Origin: Coriobacteriaceae bacterium
GTDB lineage: Bacteria; Actinomycetota; Coriobacteriia; Coriobacteriales; Coriobacteriaceae
Direction: 5' to 3'
DNA length: 50,506 bases
Assembly (NCBI GenBank): GCA_902364645.1
Contig: CABJEP010000012.1
Location: 23,010-73,515, forward strand
Both the position numbers and the translations under genes were made by a program. How positions within the stretch are numbered: position 1 is the first letter of the stretch; every line of letters begins with the position of its first letter. Positions 24,581-33,609 of this stretch are shown here, one piece after another. The notes below the pieces were generated by a model. It did no database searches and was not told the DNA's origin. It saw nothing but the letters and a program-made list of their open reading frames with translations.

Positions 24581-27319
24581 GTGGCAGACGATATCAACAA
24601 TAACGAGGGTATGGACGAGGCCGGCGATGCCGGTATGCCCGACGATCTGAAGCGCCTGCTTGCCCGTGCTGAGCAGGGCGAGGACGGCGACCCGGACGCC
24701 TATAACCCCGATGCCGATGATGATGAGGAAGAAGACGACGCCGAGCTCGAGGAGAGCTTTGGCGAAGTCGACCGTGGCGCCTCGGCCGGCGAGGATATCA
24801 ACGGCGGCCAGCTCCAGATTTCGGAGTTTGGCCGCGAGATGAAGCAGTCGTTCATCGAGTATTCGATGTCGGTCATCACGGCGCGCGCCCTGCCGGACGT
24901 GCGCGACGGCTTAAAGCCGGTGCACCGCCGCATCCTGTACGCGATGAACGAGAGCGGCATCTACCCCAACCGCCCGCACAAGAAGTCAGCTTGGACGGTC
25001 GGCGAAGTTATCGGTAAGTACCACCCGCATGGCGATTTCGCGGTCTACAAGGCCATGGTCCGCCTGGCGCAGTGGTTCTCCATGCGCACGCCGCTCATCG
25101 ACGGTCACGGTAACTTCGGTAACATCGACGGCGACGGCGCGGCGGCCATGCGTTACACCGAGAGCCGCTTGGCAAAGCCCGCCATGGAACTGCTGCGTGA
25201 CTTGCAGAAGGATACCGTCGACTGGCAGCCCAACTACGACGAATCGCTCGCCGAGCCCGTGGCGCTGCCTGCGCGCTTCCCCAACCTGCTGGTCAACGGC
25301 AGCCAGGGCATCGCCGTCGGCATGGCCACCAACATCGCTCCGCATAACCTCACCGAGGCGATCGAGGCCACCTGCTACCTGATCGACAACCCCGACGCCA
25401 CCGTCGACGAGCTCATGCAGATCATGCCCGGTCCGGACTTCCCCACCGGCGCCATCATCATGGGCAGCGCCGGCATTAAGCAGAGCTACGAGACCGGCCG
25501 CGGCTCCATTACCGTGCGTGCCAAGGCACACGTGGAGTCCACCAAGACCGGCCGCAGCCGCCTAGTCTTTACCGAGATTCCCTACATGGTCAACAAGGGC
25601 ACCCTGCAGGAGAAGATCGCCCAGCTCGTCAACGACAAGCGCATCGAGGGCATCTCGGATATGCGCGATGAGTCCAACCAGAAGGGCATCCGTCTGGTCA
25701 TCGAGCTCAAGAAGGGCGTCATTCCGCAGGTCGTGCTCAACAATCTGTATAAGTACACCTCGCTGCAGACGACCTTTGGCGCCAACAACCTGGCACTCGT
25801 CAACGGCGTTCCCAAATGCCTGAGCCTGCGCGAGATGCTGCAGCACTACATCGACCACCAGGTCGACGTCGTCACCCGCCGCACCCGCTTCGACCTTAAG
25901 AAGGCCCAGGCCCGCGCGCATATCCTCGAGGGCTACCTGATGGCCCTTGACCATATCGACGAGGTCATCAGCATCATCCGCTCCTCGCAGACCGACTCCG
26001 AGGCCAGCAGCCGACTGATCGAACGCTTTGGCTTTACGCCCGAGCAGACCACGGCCATCCTCGAGATGAAGCTGCGCCGCCTGACCGGCCTGGAGCGCGA
26101 CAAGATCCAAGAAGAGTTGGACGGCCTGCGCCGCGCCATCGCCTACTACGAGGACCTGCTGGCGCACGAGGAGAAGATTCTGGGCGTCATCAAGGAAGAG
26201 ATGCGCGAGATCTCCAAGAAGTTTGGCGACAAGCGCCGCACCGAGATCAGCCAGGTTGAGAAGGACTTGGACGTCGAGGACCTCATTGCCGACGAGGATA
26301 TGGTCGTGACCATCACCCACACCGGCTACGTTAAGCGTATCCCGGTGGCTGCCTACCGTGCCCAGAAGCGCGGTGGCAAGGGCGTGTCGGGCGTCAACCT
26401 CAAAGAGGACGATGTTATCGACGAGATGTTCATCGCGTCCACGCACGAGTATGTGCTGTTCTTCTCGAGCAAGGGCAAGGTCTATCGCCTGAAGGTGCAC
26501 GAGCTGCCGGTGGGTACGCGCCAGGCGCGCGGTACCGCGATCGTCAACCTGCTGCCCTTCGAGGAGGGCGAGAAGATCGCGAGCGTCATCAGCTGCCGCG
26601 AGTTCCCGGCCGACGAGTACCTGATGTTTGCCACCAAGAGCGGCATGGTCAAGAAGACCGTGATGAGCGCTTACGATCGTAGCCGCCGTGATGGCCTGAT
26701 CGCTATCAACCTGCGCGACGACGACGCACTGCTGAACGTGCGCCGCGTGCGCGAGGGTGACAAGATTATCCTAGCCACCACCGCGGGCAAGGCGATCATG
26801 TTCTCCGAGGAGCAGGTGCGCGCCACCGGCCGCGATACCAGCGGCGTTCGCGGTATCGGTATGAAGGACGGCGTGAGCGTTCTGGGCATGGAAGTCACTA
26901 ACGGCAACGGCGATCTGTTCGTCATCACCGAGCGCGGCTACGGCAAGCGCACGCCGGTCGCGGACTACCCAGAGCAGAATCGCGGCGGCCAGGGCGTCTA
27001 CACCATCCAAATGACCGAGCGCAAGGGCAACCTCGCGGCCATGAAGACGGTGGGCCCGCAGCACGAGCTGTTCATCGTGACGGAGGGTGCGACGGTCATT
27101 CGCGTCAAGACCGACGAGATCAGCCAGACCGGCCGCGCCACCCAGGGCGTCAAGATGATGACCGTCGACGACAACGACCGCGTATGCGCCGTAGCCCGCA
27201 TGACGGCAGCCAAAGAGAAGCCCGAAGGCGAAGCAACAGAAGACGGTTCTGCCCCCGAAGAAGCCCCAGTCGATCTAGGCGATGGCAACGACATGCCAGA
27301 AGATCTCCTAGACGAGTAA
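24581..27319 (+). CDS. gyrA: DNA gyrase subunit A with acidic N-terminal extension
   Basis: The 912-residue protein starts at GTG after AGGAGGTAAC. It is gyrase and not topoisomerase IV, because the GyrA box QKRGGKG is present before the C-terminal beta-pinwheel. The catalytic tyrosine is Tyr192 (AAMRYTE). Before the usual start ([17 protein letters not shown], about residue 78) there is an extra segment of about 75 residues, very acidic ([13 protein letters not shown]). The quinolone region reads [17 protein letters not shown]: Phe153 and Lys157 occupy the positions of E. coli Ser83 and Asp87. Both residues anchor the drug-Mg-water bridge, so reduced fluoroquinolone sensitivity is expected but not shown. 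Confidence 0.97.
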   Translation: MADDINNNEGMDEAGDAGMPDDLKRLLARAEQGEDGDPDAYNPDADDDEEEDDAELEESFGEVDRGASAGEDINGGQLQISEFGREMKQSFIEYSMSVITARALPDVRDGLKPVHRRILYAMNESGIYPNRPHKKSAWTVGEVIGKYHPHGDFAVYKAMVRLAQWFSMRTPLIDGHGNFGNIDGDGAAAMRYTESRLAKPAMELLRDLQKDTVDWQPNYDESLAEPVALPARFPNLLVNGSQGIAVGMATNIAPHNLTEAIEATCYLIDNPDATVDELMQIMPGPDFPTGAIIMGSAGIKQSYETGRGSITVRAKAHVESTKTGRSRLVFTEIPYMVNKGTLQEKIAQLVNDKRIEGISDMRDESNQKGIRLVIELKKGVIPQVVLNNLYKYTSLQTTFGANNLALVNGVPKCLSLREMLQHYIDHQVDVVTRRTRFDLKKAQARAHILEGYLMALDHIDEVISIIRSSQTDSEASSRLIERFGFTPEQTTAILEMKLRRLTGLERDKIQEELDGLRRAIAYYEDLLAHEEKILGVIKEEMREISKKFGDKRRTEISQVEKDLDVEDLIADEDMVVTITHTGYVKRIPVAAYRAQKRGGKGVSGVNLKEDDVIDEMFIASTHEYVLFFSSKGKVYRLKVHELPVGTRQARGTAIVNLLPFEEGEKIASVISCREFPADEYLMFATKSGMVKKTVMSAYDRSRRDGLIAINLRDDDALLNVRRVREGDKIILATTAGKAIMFSEEQVRATGRDTSGVRGIGMKDGVSVLGMEVTNGNGDLFVITERGYGKRTPVADYPEQNRGGQGVYTIQMTERKGNLAAMKTVGPQHELFIVTEGATVIRVKTDEISQTGRATQGVKMMTVDDNDRVCAVARMTAAKEKPEGEATEDGSAPEEAPVDLGDGNDMPEDLLDE

Positions 27320-27360
27320 GAGGCTCTAGCTGGTAAAAATCATCAGACCCCATATATCGG

Positions 27361-27392
27361 CGGTCGGCGCACTGCGCGCCGACCGCTTTTTT
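27361..27392 (+). terminator. Terminator of gyrA
   Basis: A perfect 10-bp stem CGGTCGGCGC/GCGCCGACCG (27361-27370, 27376-27385) has loop ACTGC and is followed by CTTTTTT. Confidence 0.92.
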
Positions 27393-27567
27393 GAAAACCT
27401 TTGAACCCCACGTCGCCCCCGGCTGCCCGGCGGCATGCGAAGTCGATCGCGAGTTCCGCACGAGCAGGAGAGCACTTAATGTGCTCTCCGTGCGAGCAGG
27501 ACTGTCCGAGCAGGCGACTTCGCATGCCGCCGGGCAGCCGGGGGCGACACCCCTCAAAGATTTTCAA
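27391..27567. repeat. 177-bp nested inverted repeat with internal direct repeats
   Basis: The arms at 27412-27445 and 27515-27548 are a perfect 34-bp inverted repeat. It is extended outward by near-matching TTGAAAACCTTTGA (27391-27404) and TCAAAGATTTTCAA (27554-27567). The centre holds a 9-bp hairpin GGAGAGCAC/GTGCTCTCC with TTAAT loop (27467-27489) and three direct copies of CGAGCAGG (27461, 27493, 27507). It lies between the gyrA terminator and the tRNA promoter and has no credible ORF. It fills most of this 300-base non-coding gap. Confidence 0.85.
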
Positions 27568-27575
27568 AAAAGTTG

Positions 27576-27605
27576 TTGACGCGCGCGTAACGACTCGTCT
27601 AATAT
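27576..27605 (+). promoter_or_regulatory. Promoter of the tRNA-Ile gene
   Basis: -35 TTGACG (27576-27581), an 18-base spacer and -10 TAATAT (27600-27605) place a start about 8-10 bases before the tRNA. A GCGCGCG discriminator-like stretch lies in the spacer. Confidence 0.72.
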
Positions 27606-27619
27606 ATCCCTTGCGCGAT

Positions 27620-27696
27620 GGACCTGTAGCTCAGTTGGTTAGAGCGTCCGGCTGATAACCGGGAGGTCACAAGTTCGAATCTTGTCAGGTCCACCA
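27620..27696 (+). tRNA. tRNA-Ile (GAT anticodon), copy 1
   Basis: A full cloverleaf has acceptor GGACCTG/CAGGTCC, anticodon GAT at 27654-27656, the T-arm TTCGAAT loop, discriminator A and encoded CCA. It is identical to the copy at 27844, including four bases of 5' flank. Confidence 0.96.
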
Positions 27697-27707
27697 CTTT
27701 CTTTCGC

Positions 27708-27752
27708 AATAAACACCCCAGCGAGAGCCGAGTCGCCGCTGGGGTGTTTATT
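27708..27752 (+). terminator. Hairpin between tRNA-Ile and tRNA-Ala, terminator-like
   Basis: A perfect 16-bp stem AATAAACACCCCAGCG (27708-27723) with its complement (27737-27752) has a 13-base loop and ends in GTTTATT. tRNA-Ala starts 11 bases later with no obvious promoter between, so the hairpin may be leaky or a processing signal. Confidence 0.6.
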
Positions 27753-27763
27753 ACTGTCTCCGT

Positions 27764-27839
27764 GGGGGTTTAGCTCAGCTGGGAGAGCGCGGGCTTTGCA
27801 AGCCTGAGGTCAGGGGTTCGATCCCCCTAACCTCCACCA
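27764..27839 (+). tRNA. tRNA-Ala (TGC anticodon)
   Basis: Acceptor GGGGGTT pairs with AACCTCC and gives the G3:U70 identity pair of alanine tRNAs. Anticodon TGC is at 27797-27799. Discriminator A and CCA are encoded. It is four bases from the next tRNA-Ile. Confidence 0.96.
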
Positions 27840-27843
27840 TGAT

Positions 27844-27920
27844 GGACCTGTAGCTCAGTTGGTTAGAGCGTCCGGCTGATAACCGGGAGGTCACAAGTTC
27901 GAATCTTGTCAGGTCCACCA
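27844..27920 (+). tRNA. tRNA-Ile (GAT anticodon), copy 2
   Basis: An exact duplicate of copy 1 (80 identical bases including the preceding GATG). It is immediately downstream of tRNA-Ala and probably co-transcribed with it. No rRNA genes are adjacent. Confidence 0.96.
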
Positions 27921-27934
27921 TCAAAACTGTGAAG

Positions 27935-27964
27935 AGCCCTGGGGCATTGCCTTGGGGCTTTTTT
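27935..27964 (+). terminator. Terminator of the tRNA cluster
   Basis: An 11-bp stem with G-T pairs (AGCCCTGGGGC, ATT loop, GCCTTGGGGCT) is followed by six T. Confidence 0.8.
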
Positions 27965-28079
27965 CTTGTCTGCGATAAATCTCATTTTGGTTTTGTGTGC
28001 TGTGCGAAAGATTGGGTAGTATAGCTATTCAATGCGGTGGAGCTGCCGCGTGTTAACCGCTACGTACCGGAGGTGTTCC

Positions 28080-28580
28080 ATGGTTCGTGTCGACATAGAG
28101 ACCATCGTCATGGCCGCCGGTCCCGTGCCATCGCTTATCGTGCTTCGCGAGCGCTGCAGCAAATCGGACTCGCCCGCGCCGCTGCGTTCCCTTTCCATTC
28201 AGACTGGTTCGTTTGAAGCCGCTGCCATCAGCCGCGGCATCGATAGCGGCCGCGCCGAGCGCCCGATTACCCATGACCTGTTGCTCGATACTGTTGGCGC
28301 CCTGGGCGCCAAGCTCGAGCGCATCGAGATCGTTCGCGCCGAGCCGCCGGTGTTCTACGCGACGATCGTCGTACTGGCCGATGGTGACGAGCGCAAGATC
28401 GACGCCCGCCCCAGTGATGCCATTGCCCTTGCCGTGCGCAGCAATGCCCCCATGTTTGTGGAGGACGACATCATGAATCGCCTGGGCACTGTTTCTACCC
28501 ACGCCGAGGAAGTCGACGACGAGCAGGAGTTCGAGAAGTTCGACGAGTTCGTCCATACGCTCTCCCCCGATGACTTCTAA
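28080..28580 (+). CDS. Bifunctional nuclease (DUF151) family protein
   Basis: This 166-residue protein starts at ATG 28080 after GGAGG. A longer frame from 28032 lacks a ribosome-binding site. The BFN core is clear: ERPITHDLLLDTVGALGAKLERIEI, then GDERKIDARPSDAIALAVR and PMFVEDDIM. Plant members cut RNA and DNA, and bacterial roles are poorly known. An acidic tail (VDDEQEFEKFDEFV) follows. The next gene begins at the base after its stop, so the two are likely coupled. Confidence 0.88.
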   Translation: MVRVDIETIVMAAGPVPSLIVLRERCSKSDSPAPLRSLSIQTGSFEAAAISRGIDSGRAERPITHDLLLDTVGALGAKLERIEIVRAEPPVFYATIVVLADGDERKIDARPSDAIALAVRSNAPMFVEDDIMNRLGTVSTHAEEVDDEQEFEKFDEFVHTLSPDDF

Positions 28581-28970
28581 ATGCGGGGCGTCCAGGTTGC
28601 GGAGCGTTCGCTGATGGCCGGCGGGATGTCGGCTGAAGCGGCTGCAATCGCCCGCGAGGCCCAGATGCGCTCGGAGGCTTCTGAGGCGGCTCGCATTGCC
28701 TATGTGACGCAGGCCCGCACGCTTCGTGAACGCCGCAGCTCGTTTATCAAGATGGTTGTCATCTCCGCCCTTGTCGCGGCAATCTGCTCGCGCCTTCGTG
28801 GTACAGTTGGTGCGCTTGGGTTTTCGATCTCTACGGGCCTGGTGATTTGGGGCGTGGTCGATGCGGTCATGCTGACCAGCCAGATCAAGGTGCTCGACAA
28901 GCGCGCGTCGGACATGACGCGCGCCCGCGATGCCGCCGCTAAGATCGCCGCCGAGGCGCAAGAACTGTAA
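28581..28970 (+). CDS. Small two-helix membrane protein, function unknown
   Basis: This 129-residue protein has its ATG directly after the TAA of the BFN gene, with no clear ribosome-binding site, so reinitiation is likely. An Ala/Arg/Glu-rich helical N-terminus (about 1-52) is followed by two hydrophobic segments (about 56-69 and 77-97) and a charged coiled-coil-like tail (QIKVLDKRASDMTRARDAAAKIAAEA). No family is recognised. Internal ATG codons at 28614 and 28626 are alternative starts. It probably sits in the inner membrane with both ends inside. Confidence 0.65.
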   Translation: MRGVQVAERSLMAGGMSAEAAAIAREAQMRSEASEAARIAYVTQARTLRERRSSFIKMVVISALVAAICSRLRGTVGALGFSISTGLVIWGVVDAVMLTSQIKVLDKRASDMTRARDAAAKIAAEAQEL

Positions 28971-29000
28971 CGACGCCAGACTCGATGGGAAGGTCTAAAG

Positions 29001-29450
29001 ATGGCACAGGATATGCAGGACGCCGGTAACGTCTCCGCCGAGCTCGACGCCATGGTGTGCGATCTAATCGGCGCGTTCTTGGATGACCTTGCCGCCGGTG
29101 AAAACCCCGGCGTGGTCGTGGCAATTGAGGACGCCGCTTCCAACCGTTATCTGGCGGCGCTCGATGAGGATGGCGAAGAGGCGTGCCTCGAGGCGGCCAC
29201 CAACTTTATCTCCGAGCACAAGATGGGTCTTAAGGACGAGGGCCTGGGCCGTATCGCCCGCTATGCCATCGGCTATACCGGCTGCGTCGAGATTGACGGC
29301 GGCTACCATGACGCTCTGCTCGTGAGCTTTTTTGAGACGACGCTCGAGAGCGGTTTTTCGGCATATGTACTGTATGAGGGCATGGGCGCCGGCGATGGTT
29401 TTATGTGGAGCGACCCTGAACCTGCAGGTGAGGAAACCCCTCTCATCTAA
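29001..29450 (+). CDS. Conserved-looking acidic cytoplasmic protein, function unknown
   Basis: This 149-residue protein starts at ATG with GGAAGG upstream. It is acidic (many Asp/Glu) and lacks signal or membrane segments. Patterned strands and helices (VVVAIEDAASNRYLAAL, RIARYAIGYTGCVEI, ALLVSFFETTLESGFSAYVLYEG) suggest a compact alpha-beta domain. It follows the BFN and membrane genes on the same strand by 30 bases, so the three may form one operon. No family is recognised. Confidence 0.65.
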   Translation: MAQDMQDAGNVSAELDAMVCDLIGAFLDDLAAGENPGVVVAIEDAASNRYLAALDEDGEEACLEAATNFISEHKMGLKDEGLGRIARYAIGYTGCVEIDGGYHDALLVSFFETTLESGFSAYVLYEGMGAGDGFMWSDPEPAGEETPLI

Positions 29451-29567
29451 AATCGCTAAAATAAACGAGTTTTCGGTAAAAGGCTCAATATTCCCGCCGA
29501 GCGTTGTATCGCTGGGCGGGTCGCATACGCGTGCCGTTTGTATATGGATAGAAGATAGGGGAACTAC

Positions 29568-31406
29568 ATGCGCGTAGACAATCTGAGGAACATCGCCATC
29601 ATCGCTCACGTCGACCACGGCAAGACGACGATGGTCGACAAGCTCCTGCGTGCCACGGACGCCTTCCGTGCCAACCAGCAGGTCGAGGACCGCGTCCTGG
29701 ATTCCAACGACCAGGAGCGCGAGCGCGGCATTACGATTCTCGCCAAGAACATCTCTATCGAGTACAAGGACGTTAAGATCAACGTCATCGATACCCCGGG
29801 CCACGCCGACTTTGGCGGCGAGGTCGAGCGCGTGCTGCGTATGGCCGACGGCGCCCTGCTGCTGGTCGACGCTTTTGAGGGCCCCATGCCCCAGACCCGC
29901 TTCGTGCTGCGTCACGCTATCGACACCGGCCTTAAGATCATGATCGTCATCAACAAGATCGATCGTCCGGGCGCCAACCCCGAGAAGGCCTACAACGACT
30001 GCCTGGACCTCATGGCCGACCTGGGCGCAACCGACGACCAGCTCGAGTTCGCCATGGAGCACGTGGTCTACGCCAGCGCCATGAATGGCTTTGCTCGCCT
30101 TGACCCCAACGACGGCAACATGGACATGTATCCGCTGCTCGATATGATCATCGACGACATGCCCGCGCCCGAGGTTGACGAGAACGCCCCGCTGGCCATG
30201 CAGTGCGTGACCATTGACCACTCCAACTTCGTTGGCCGTATCGGCATCGGTCGCGTGTACTCCGGCACCATCCACCAGGGCGACCAGATTTTGGTTGTGA
30301 AGAACGACGGCTCCAGCGCCACCGCTACCGTCAAACAGCTCTTTACCTTCGACTACCTGGGCCGCACCGAGTGCCAGGAAGTCGGCGCCGGCGACATCGC
30401 TGCCGTCGTGGGCATCGACCGCACCGATATCGGCGATGTCTACACCGATCCCGAGAACCCCGTTGAGCTCGAGCCCATCGAGATCGACCCGCCGACCATG
30501 TCCATCGTCTTTGAGGCGTCGACCTCCCCGCTCGTCGGTCGCGACGGCGACATCGTGGGCGCCCGTCAGCTCAAGGAGCGCCTGTTCAACGAGGCCGAGA
30601 ACAACGTGACCATGAAGATCGAGGAGCTCGAGGACAAGAGCGGCGTCGAGGTCTCGGGCCGCGGCATTCTGCACCTATCCGTTCTGATGGAGTCCATGCG
30701 CCGCGAGGGCTTTGAGTTCCAGGTCGGCCGTCCCCGCGTTCTGTTTAAGAAGGACGAGAACGGCAACAAGATGGAGCCTGTCGAGCAGGCCGTCGTCGAG
30801 TGCCCGGACGAGTACTCGGGCAAGGTCGTTGAGGTCTTCGGCACCTCCGGCGGCATCATGACGAGCATGGATACCTCGGGCATCGTGACGCACCTCGAGT
30901 TTAAGATCCCGACCCGCGGCATCATGGGTCTTAAGAACCGCATTATGAACGTTACCCACGGCGAGGGCGTGTTCTACCACACCTTCCTGGAGTATGGTCC
31001 TTACGCCGGCGAGATCGGTAACCGTCAGAACGGCGCCATGATCTCCATGACCACCGAGAAGGCCGTTGCCTATGCTCTGGGTACGCTGCAGGAGCGCGGC
31101 CAGCTGTTTGTTGAGCCGGGCACCGAGTGCTATGAGGGCATGATCGTGGGCGAGCGCAGCAAGGCCGGCGACATGGTCGTCAACATCGCCCGTACCAAGA
31201 ACCTGGGCAACCAGCGTTCCTCGACCTCCGATATCTCCGTCCAGCTGGTGCCGCCCCGCACTTTCTCGCTGGAGGAAGCGCTGGAGTACATCGCCGACGA
31301 CGAGCTGGTCGAGATCACTCCCAAGAACATTCGCCTGCGCAAGCGTCTGCTCAACGCCACCGACCGCAAGAAGGCTGCCGTCCGCGCCGGCCAGGTCAAC
31401 AAATAA
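29568..31406 (+). CDS. typA: Ribosome-associated translational GTPase TypA/BipA
   Basis: The 612-residue GTPase has P-loop AHVDHGKTT (13-21), the switch region [19 protein letters not shown], the specificity motif NKIDRP, and EF-G-like domains III and V. The C-terminal domain is specific to TypA. It binds the 70S ribosome and aids 50S assembly and stress growth. The start ATG follows GGGGA. It is a single-gene unit between an unknown-gene operon and a bidirectional terminator. Confidence 0.97.
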   Translation: MRVDNLRNIAIIAHVDHGKTTMVDKLLRATDAFRANQQVEDRVLDSNDQERERGITILAKNISIEYKDVKINVIDTPGHADFGGEVERVLRMADGALLLVDAFEGPMPQTRFVLRHAIDTGLKIMIVINKIDRPGANPEKAYNDCLDLMADLGATDDQLEFAMEHVVYASAMNGFARLDPNDGNMDMYPLLDMIIDDMPAPEVDENAPLAMQCVTIDHSNFVGRIGIGRVYSGTIHQGDQILVVKNDGSSATATVKQLFTFDYLGRTECQEVGAGDIAAVVGIDRTDIGDVYTDPENPVELEPIEIDPPTMSIVFEASTSPLVGRDGDIVGARQLKERLFNEAENNVTMKIEELEDKSGVEVSGRGILHLSVLMESMRREGFEFQVGRPRVLFKKDENGNKMEPVEQAVVECPDEYSGKVVEVFGTSGGIMTSMDTSGIVTHLEFKIPTRGIMGLKNRIMNVTHGEGVFYHTFLEYGPYAGEIGNRQNGAMISMTTEKAVAYALGTLQERGQLFVEPGTECYEGMIVGERSKAGDMVVNIARTKNLGNQRSSTSDISVQLVPPRTFSLEEALEYIADDELVEITPKNIRLRKRLLNATDRKKAAVRAGQVNK

Positions 31407-31433
31407 GCGCTGGGCTTTATAGCGACTAACAAG

Positions 31434-31468
31434 AAAGGGCGTCGACCGCAATGGTCGGCGCCCTTTTT
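31434..31468. terminator. Bidirectional terminator between typA and the polymer-forming gene
   Basis: AAAGGGCGTCGACC pairs with GGTCGGCGCCCTTT (one mismatch, 5-base loop) and is followed by TTTTTGG on the plus strand and by CTTG on the minus strand. It lies between convergent genes. Confidence 0.85.
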
Positions 31469-31494
31469 GGTGCAAGGGGATTGAGCTGGTCTGC

Positions 31495-31529
31495 ACCGCC
31501 ACAAGGGTGCCTGGCCCCTTTGTGGCGGT
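31495..31529 (-). terminator. Hairpin at the end of the leftward membrane gene
   Basis: ACCGCCACAAGGG pairs with CCCTTTGTGGCGGT with one bulge, starting 7 bases after the stop codon on the minus strand. The T-tract is poor, so it may protect the 3' end or act together with the next hairpin. Confidence 0.45.
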
Positions 31530-31535
31530 TGGCGG

Positions 31536-32684
31536 CTAAGCGGTGGGGAGTCCCGGTGTGTTGGCTGCCTGCTGCGGCTTGAGGTGGGCGTTGCGCCAGA
31601 TGATTTGGATGATGTAGCCGAGCATAAAGACAAAGGCTACGCCGCTGATGAAGTCGCCTACGAGGGGGATTGCCGTAAGCGCGCCCGCGGCGATGCCGCC
31701 CACGGCCGCCATGGCGTAACGGTTCTGGCTGTGTCCGACCATGCGGGCGATTGCGCACCCCGCAAAGGCACTCGACACCAATGCGATGCCGATAACGCCG
31801 CACAAGAGGGTTCCGGCAAGCGACAGGCCAGCGATAGAGATAATCAGCAGTAGGACGGCGGGGACGACAGCAATCGTACCCAGAAGACCGCTCACCCACA
31901 GGGGCGTGGGGCGCTGGTGGAGCATGCCAGCGGCGCTGGCGGTTGCACGCGGAAAGACGAGCTCGAGCAGCAGGGCGACAAAGCAGGTCGAGAGCGCCGC
32001 GGCGACGATGCCGCCGATGATGTTGTTAGCGGTCGTGGCCGCGCTCTCGTTCTCGGTGCGGTCGATCTTGAGTGCGCCTACCTCGGCTCCTGCGGCACGC
32101 TCGGGGTCCTCGGAGACGTGCGCGTTCACGGTGCCGGTAATACGGGCATTCTTGCCCAAGACGAGCTTATCGGCCCAAACCTCGACATCGCCCTCGACGG
32201 TGCCGTCGATGGTCACCGTATCGCCTGCAAGCGCTGCCGACTTGGCGGAGCCTCGCAGGGCAACCGTCTCGCCCATCGCGTAAAAACAGTTGGCGGCGCT
32301 GTCGGAATTGAGCACAACGTGCTGACCGGCCACCGTGACGCTGCCATTAACCGTGGTTTTGGCGATATCGATAGTGCGTGCCGCCAGACGGACGGCGCCG
32401 CCCACCGTGCAGTCGCGGATCGAGAGGGTATCGCCCGCGGCGATGATATCGCGGTCGATGGACGCATCGTCCAAGTTGAGAGCCTGGCCTGCCCAGTACA
32501 GGTCACCCTCGACGCCGGACGGATTGGCGTCATTGTCGGTCGCAAGTATGTTTCCTGCGGTGTCCGTGCCGGCGAACGACGCCGTGGGAAGTGCGGTGAG
32601 CGCCAGCACGATGAGCGCGAATAGGATGGTGATGCGGCCCCACGCTTTATGGCGCTGGGTCGACGGGAATTGATTGCAGGGCAT
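31536..32684 (-). CDS. Secreted/membrane protein with polymer-forming (bactofilin-like) beta domain
   Basis: This 382-residue protein starts at ATG 32684, with AAGGA 6 bases upstream. The signal-like N-terminus is about residues 15-40 (ITILFALIVLALTALPTASFA). Residues about 60-185 are a repetitive beta-helix of short turns (DRDIIAAGDTLSIRD, GSVTVAGQHVVLNSD, GDVEVWADKLVLGKNARITGTV), typical of polymer-forming or bactofilin-like domains. Four hydrophobic segments follow (about 215-370). The beta part should face outside and may serve as an envelope scaffold. The exact role is unknown. It lies downstream of a channel-like gene on the same strand with 106 bases between. Confidence 0.7.
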   Translation of the reverse strand: MPCNQFPSTQRHKAWGRITILFALIVLALTALPTASFAGTDTAGNILATDNDANPSGVEGDLYWAGQALNLDDASIDRDIIAAGDTLSIRDCTVGGAVRLAARTIDIAKTTVNGSVTVAGQHVVLNSDSAANCFYAMGETVALRGSAKSAALAGDTVTIDGTVEGDVEVWADKLVLGKNARITGTVNAHVSEDPERAAGAEVGALKIDRTENESAATTANNIIGGIVAAALSTCFVALLLELVFPRATASAAGMLHQRPTPLWVSGLLGTIAVVPAVLLLIISIAGLSLAGTLLCGVIGIALVSSAFAGCAIARMVGHSQNRYAMAAVGGIAAGALTAIPLVGDFISGVAFVFMLGYIIQIIWRNAHLKPQQAANTPGLPTA

Positions 32685-32790
32685 AGTGAATCCTTCGTCA
32701 GATGCTCGACATGCACCTAACAGGGTACCCAACGCGTGGGCGCTCTAAAAGAACCTCTCGGTTGTATTTCGAAGGATGAGGCCGCGCAAT

Positions 32791-33480
32791 CTACTTTTTG
32801 CGGTGCAAAAAACGTGCGATGTCTTCCTCGGTGGGGCTTTTGATGTCGAAGCGCAGCGACAGCCAGCGCAGTCCCATGGTTATCGCAACGCATACGATTA
32901 ACGCGGTGATGTTGCTGACGACGCCGCTCATGACAAGGCATACATAGCTTGCAGAGCCGGCAATGGCTGCGATGGCATAGAAGTTGGTGCGCTGGAAAAT
33001 GCCCGGCACCACGCCCATAAAGCTGTCACGCAGCATGCCGCCGCCCACCGCGGTGAAAAAGCCCATCATGATGCACACCGCCGGCGCAAAGCCGTAGACC
33101 AGCGCCTTGTCTGCTCCAGTGGCGGCATAGATGCCGACCGAGATGATGTCGAGCAGGGGGATGAGTTTTTCGGGCTTGTCGACGATTGCCGGGAAAATAT
33201 AGATGATGGCTGCCGTGGCAATGGAAAGCGGCAGCGCCATTGGCTGGTTGAGGATGTAGACGTTGCCCACCTGCAGCGTCATGTCGCGTAAAAGACCGCC
33301 GCCCAAGCCACAGACCACGGCAAGCGCGACCGCGCCCACCAGATCGAGCTTGTGCTCGCGCGCGACCAACACGCCCGAGATTGAAGCCGCGACGACGGCG
33401 AACATTTCGAGCCAAAACGGGATGGCGACCATGGCATCTGTGGCGTGTGAGGTAACGGTCATAGCGGCGACGACGGGCAA
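32791..33480 (-). CDS. TRIC/UPF0126 family cation-channel-like membrane protein
   Basis: This 229-residue protein has about seven hydrophobic segments arranged as two repeats, each with the motif GGGLLRD or GGGMLRD (GLGGGLLRDMTL, AVGGGMLRDSFMG). This is the mark of the UPF0126/YicG family, related to trimeric intracellular cation channels. The start is probably TTG 33480, because AAAAGGA lies 8 bases upstream; the ATG at 33462 has no such site. It conducts K+ in characterised members. The C-terminus is basic and cytosolic. Confidence 0.82.
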   Translation of the reverse strand: MPVVAAMTVTSHATDAMVAIPFWLEMFAVVAASISGVLVAREHKLDLVGAVALAVVCGLGGGLLRDMTLQVGNVYILNQPMALPLSIATAAIIYIFPAIVDKPEKLIPLLDIISVGIYAATGADKALVYGFAPAVCIMMGFFTAVGGGMLRDSFMGVVPGIFQRTNFYAIAAIAGSASYVCLVMSGVVSNITALIVCVAITMGLRWLSLRFDIKSPTEEDIARFLHRKK

Positions 33481-33609
33481 GATGGGGTCCTTTTGGTTGC
33501 GGGTTTAGACAATGCCCGTACATAGTACATGGTTGGCGGGCGTGGTGATCCTATTGCTCGGTAAACGGTCGGGACTGGGTGGGGGCGTGGCGTTACTGGA
33601 ATGCCAGGG

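Noticed and set aside
29493..29520. CCCGCC...GGCGGG hairpin upstream of typA
   Set aside because: It has no T-run and an internal mismatch, so it is not called as a terminator. It may be a weak leader structure.
29064..30674. Leftward frame of about 536 codons opposite typA
   Set aside because: Shadow of typA with a His/Val/Asp-biased composition.
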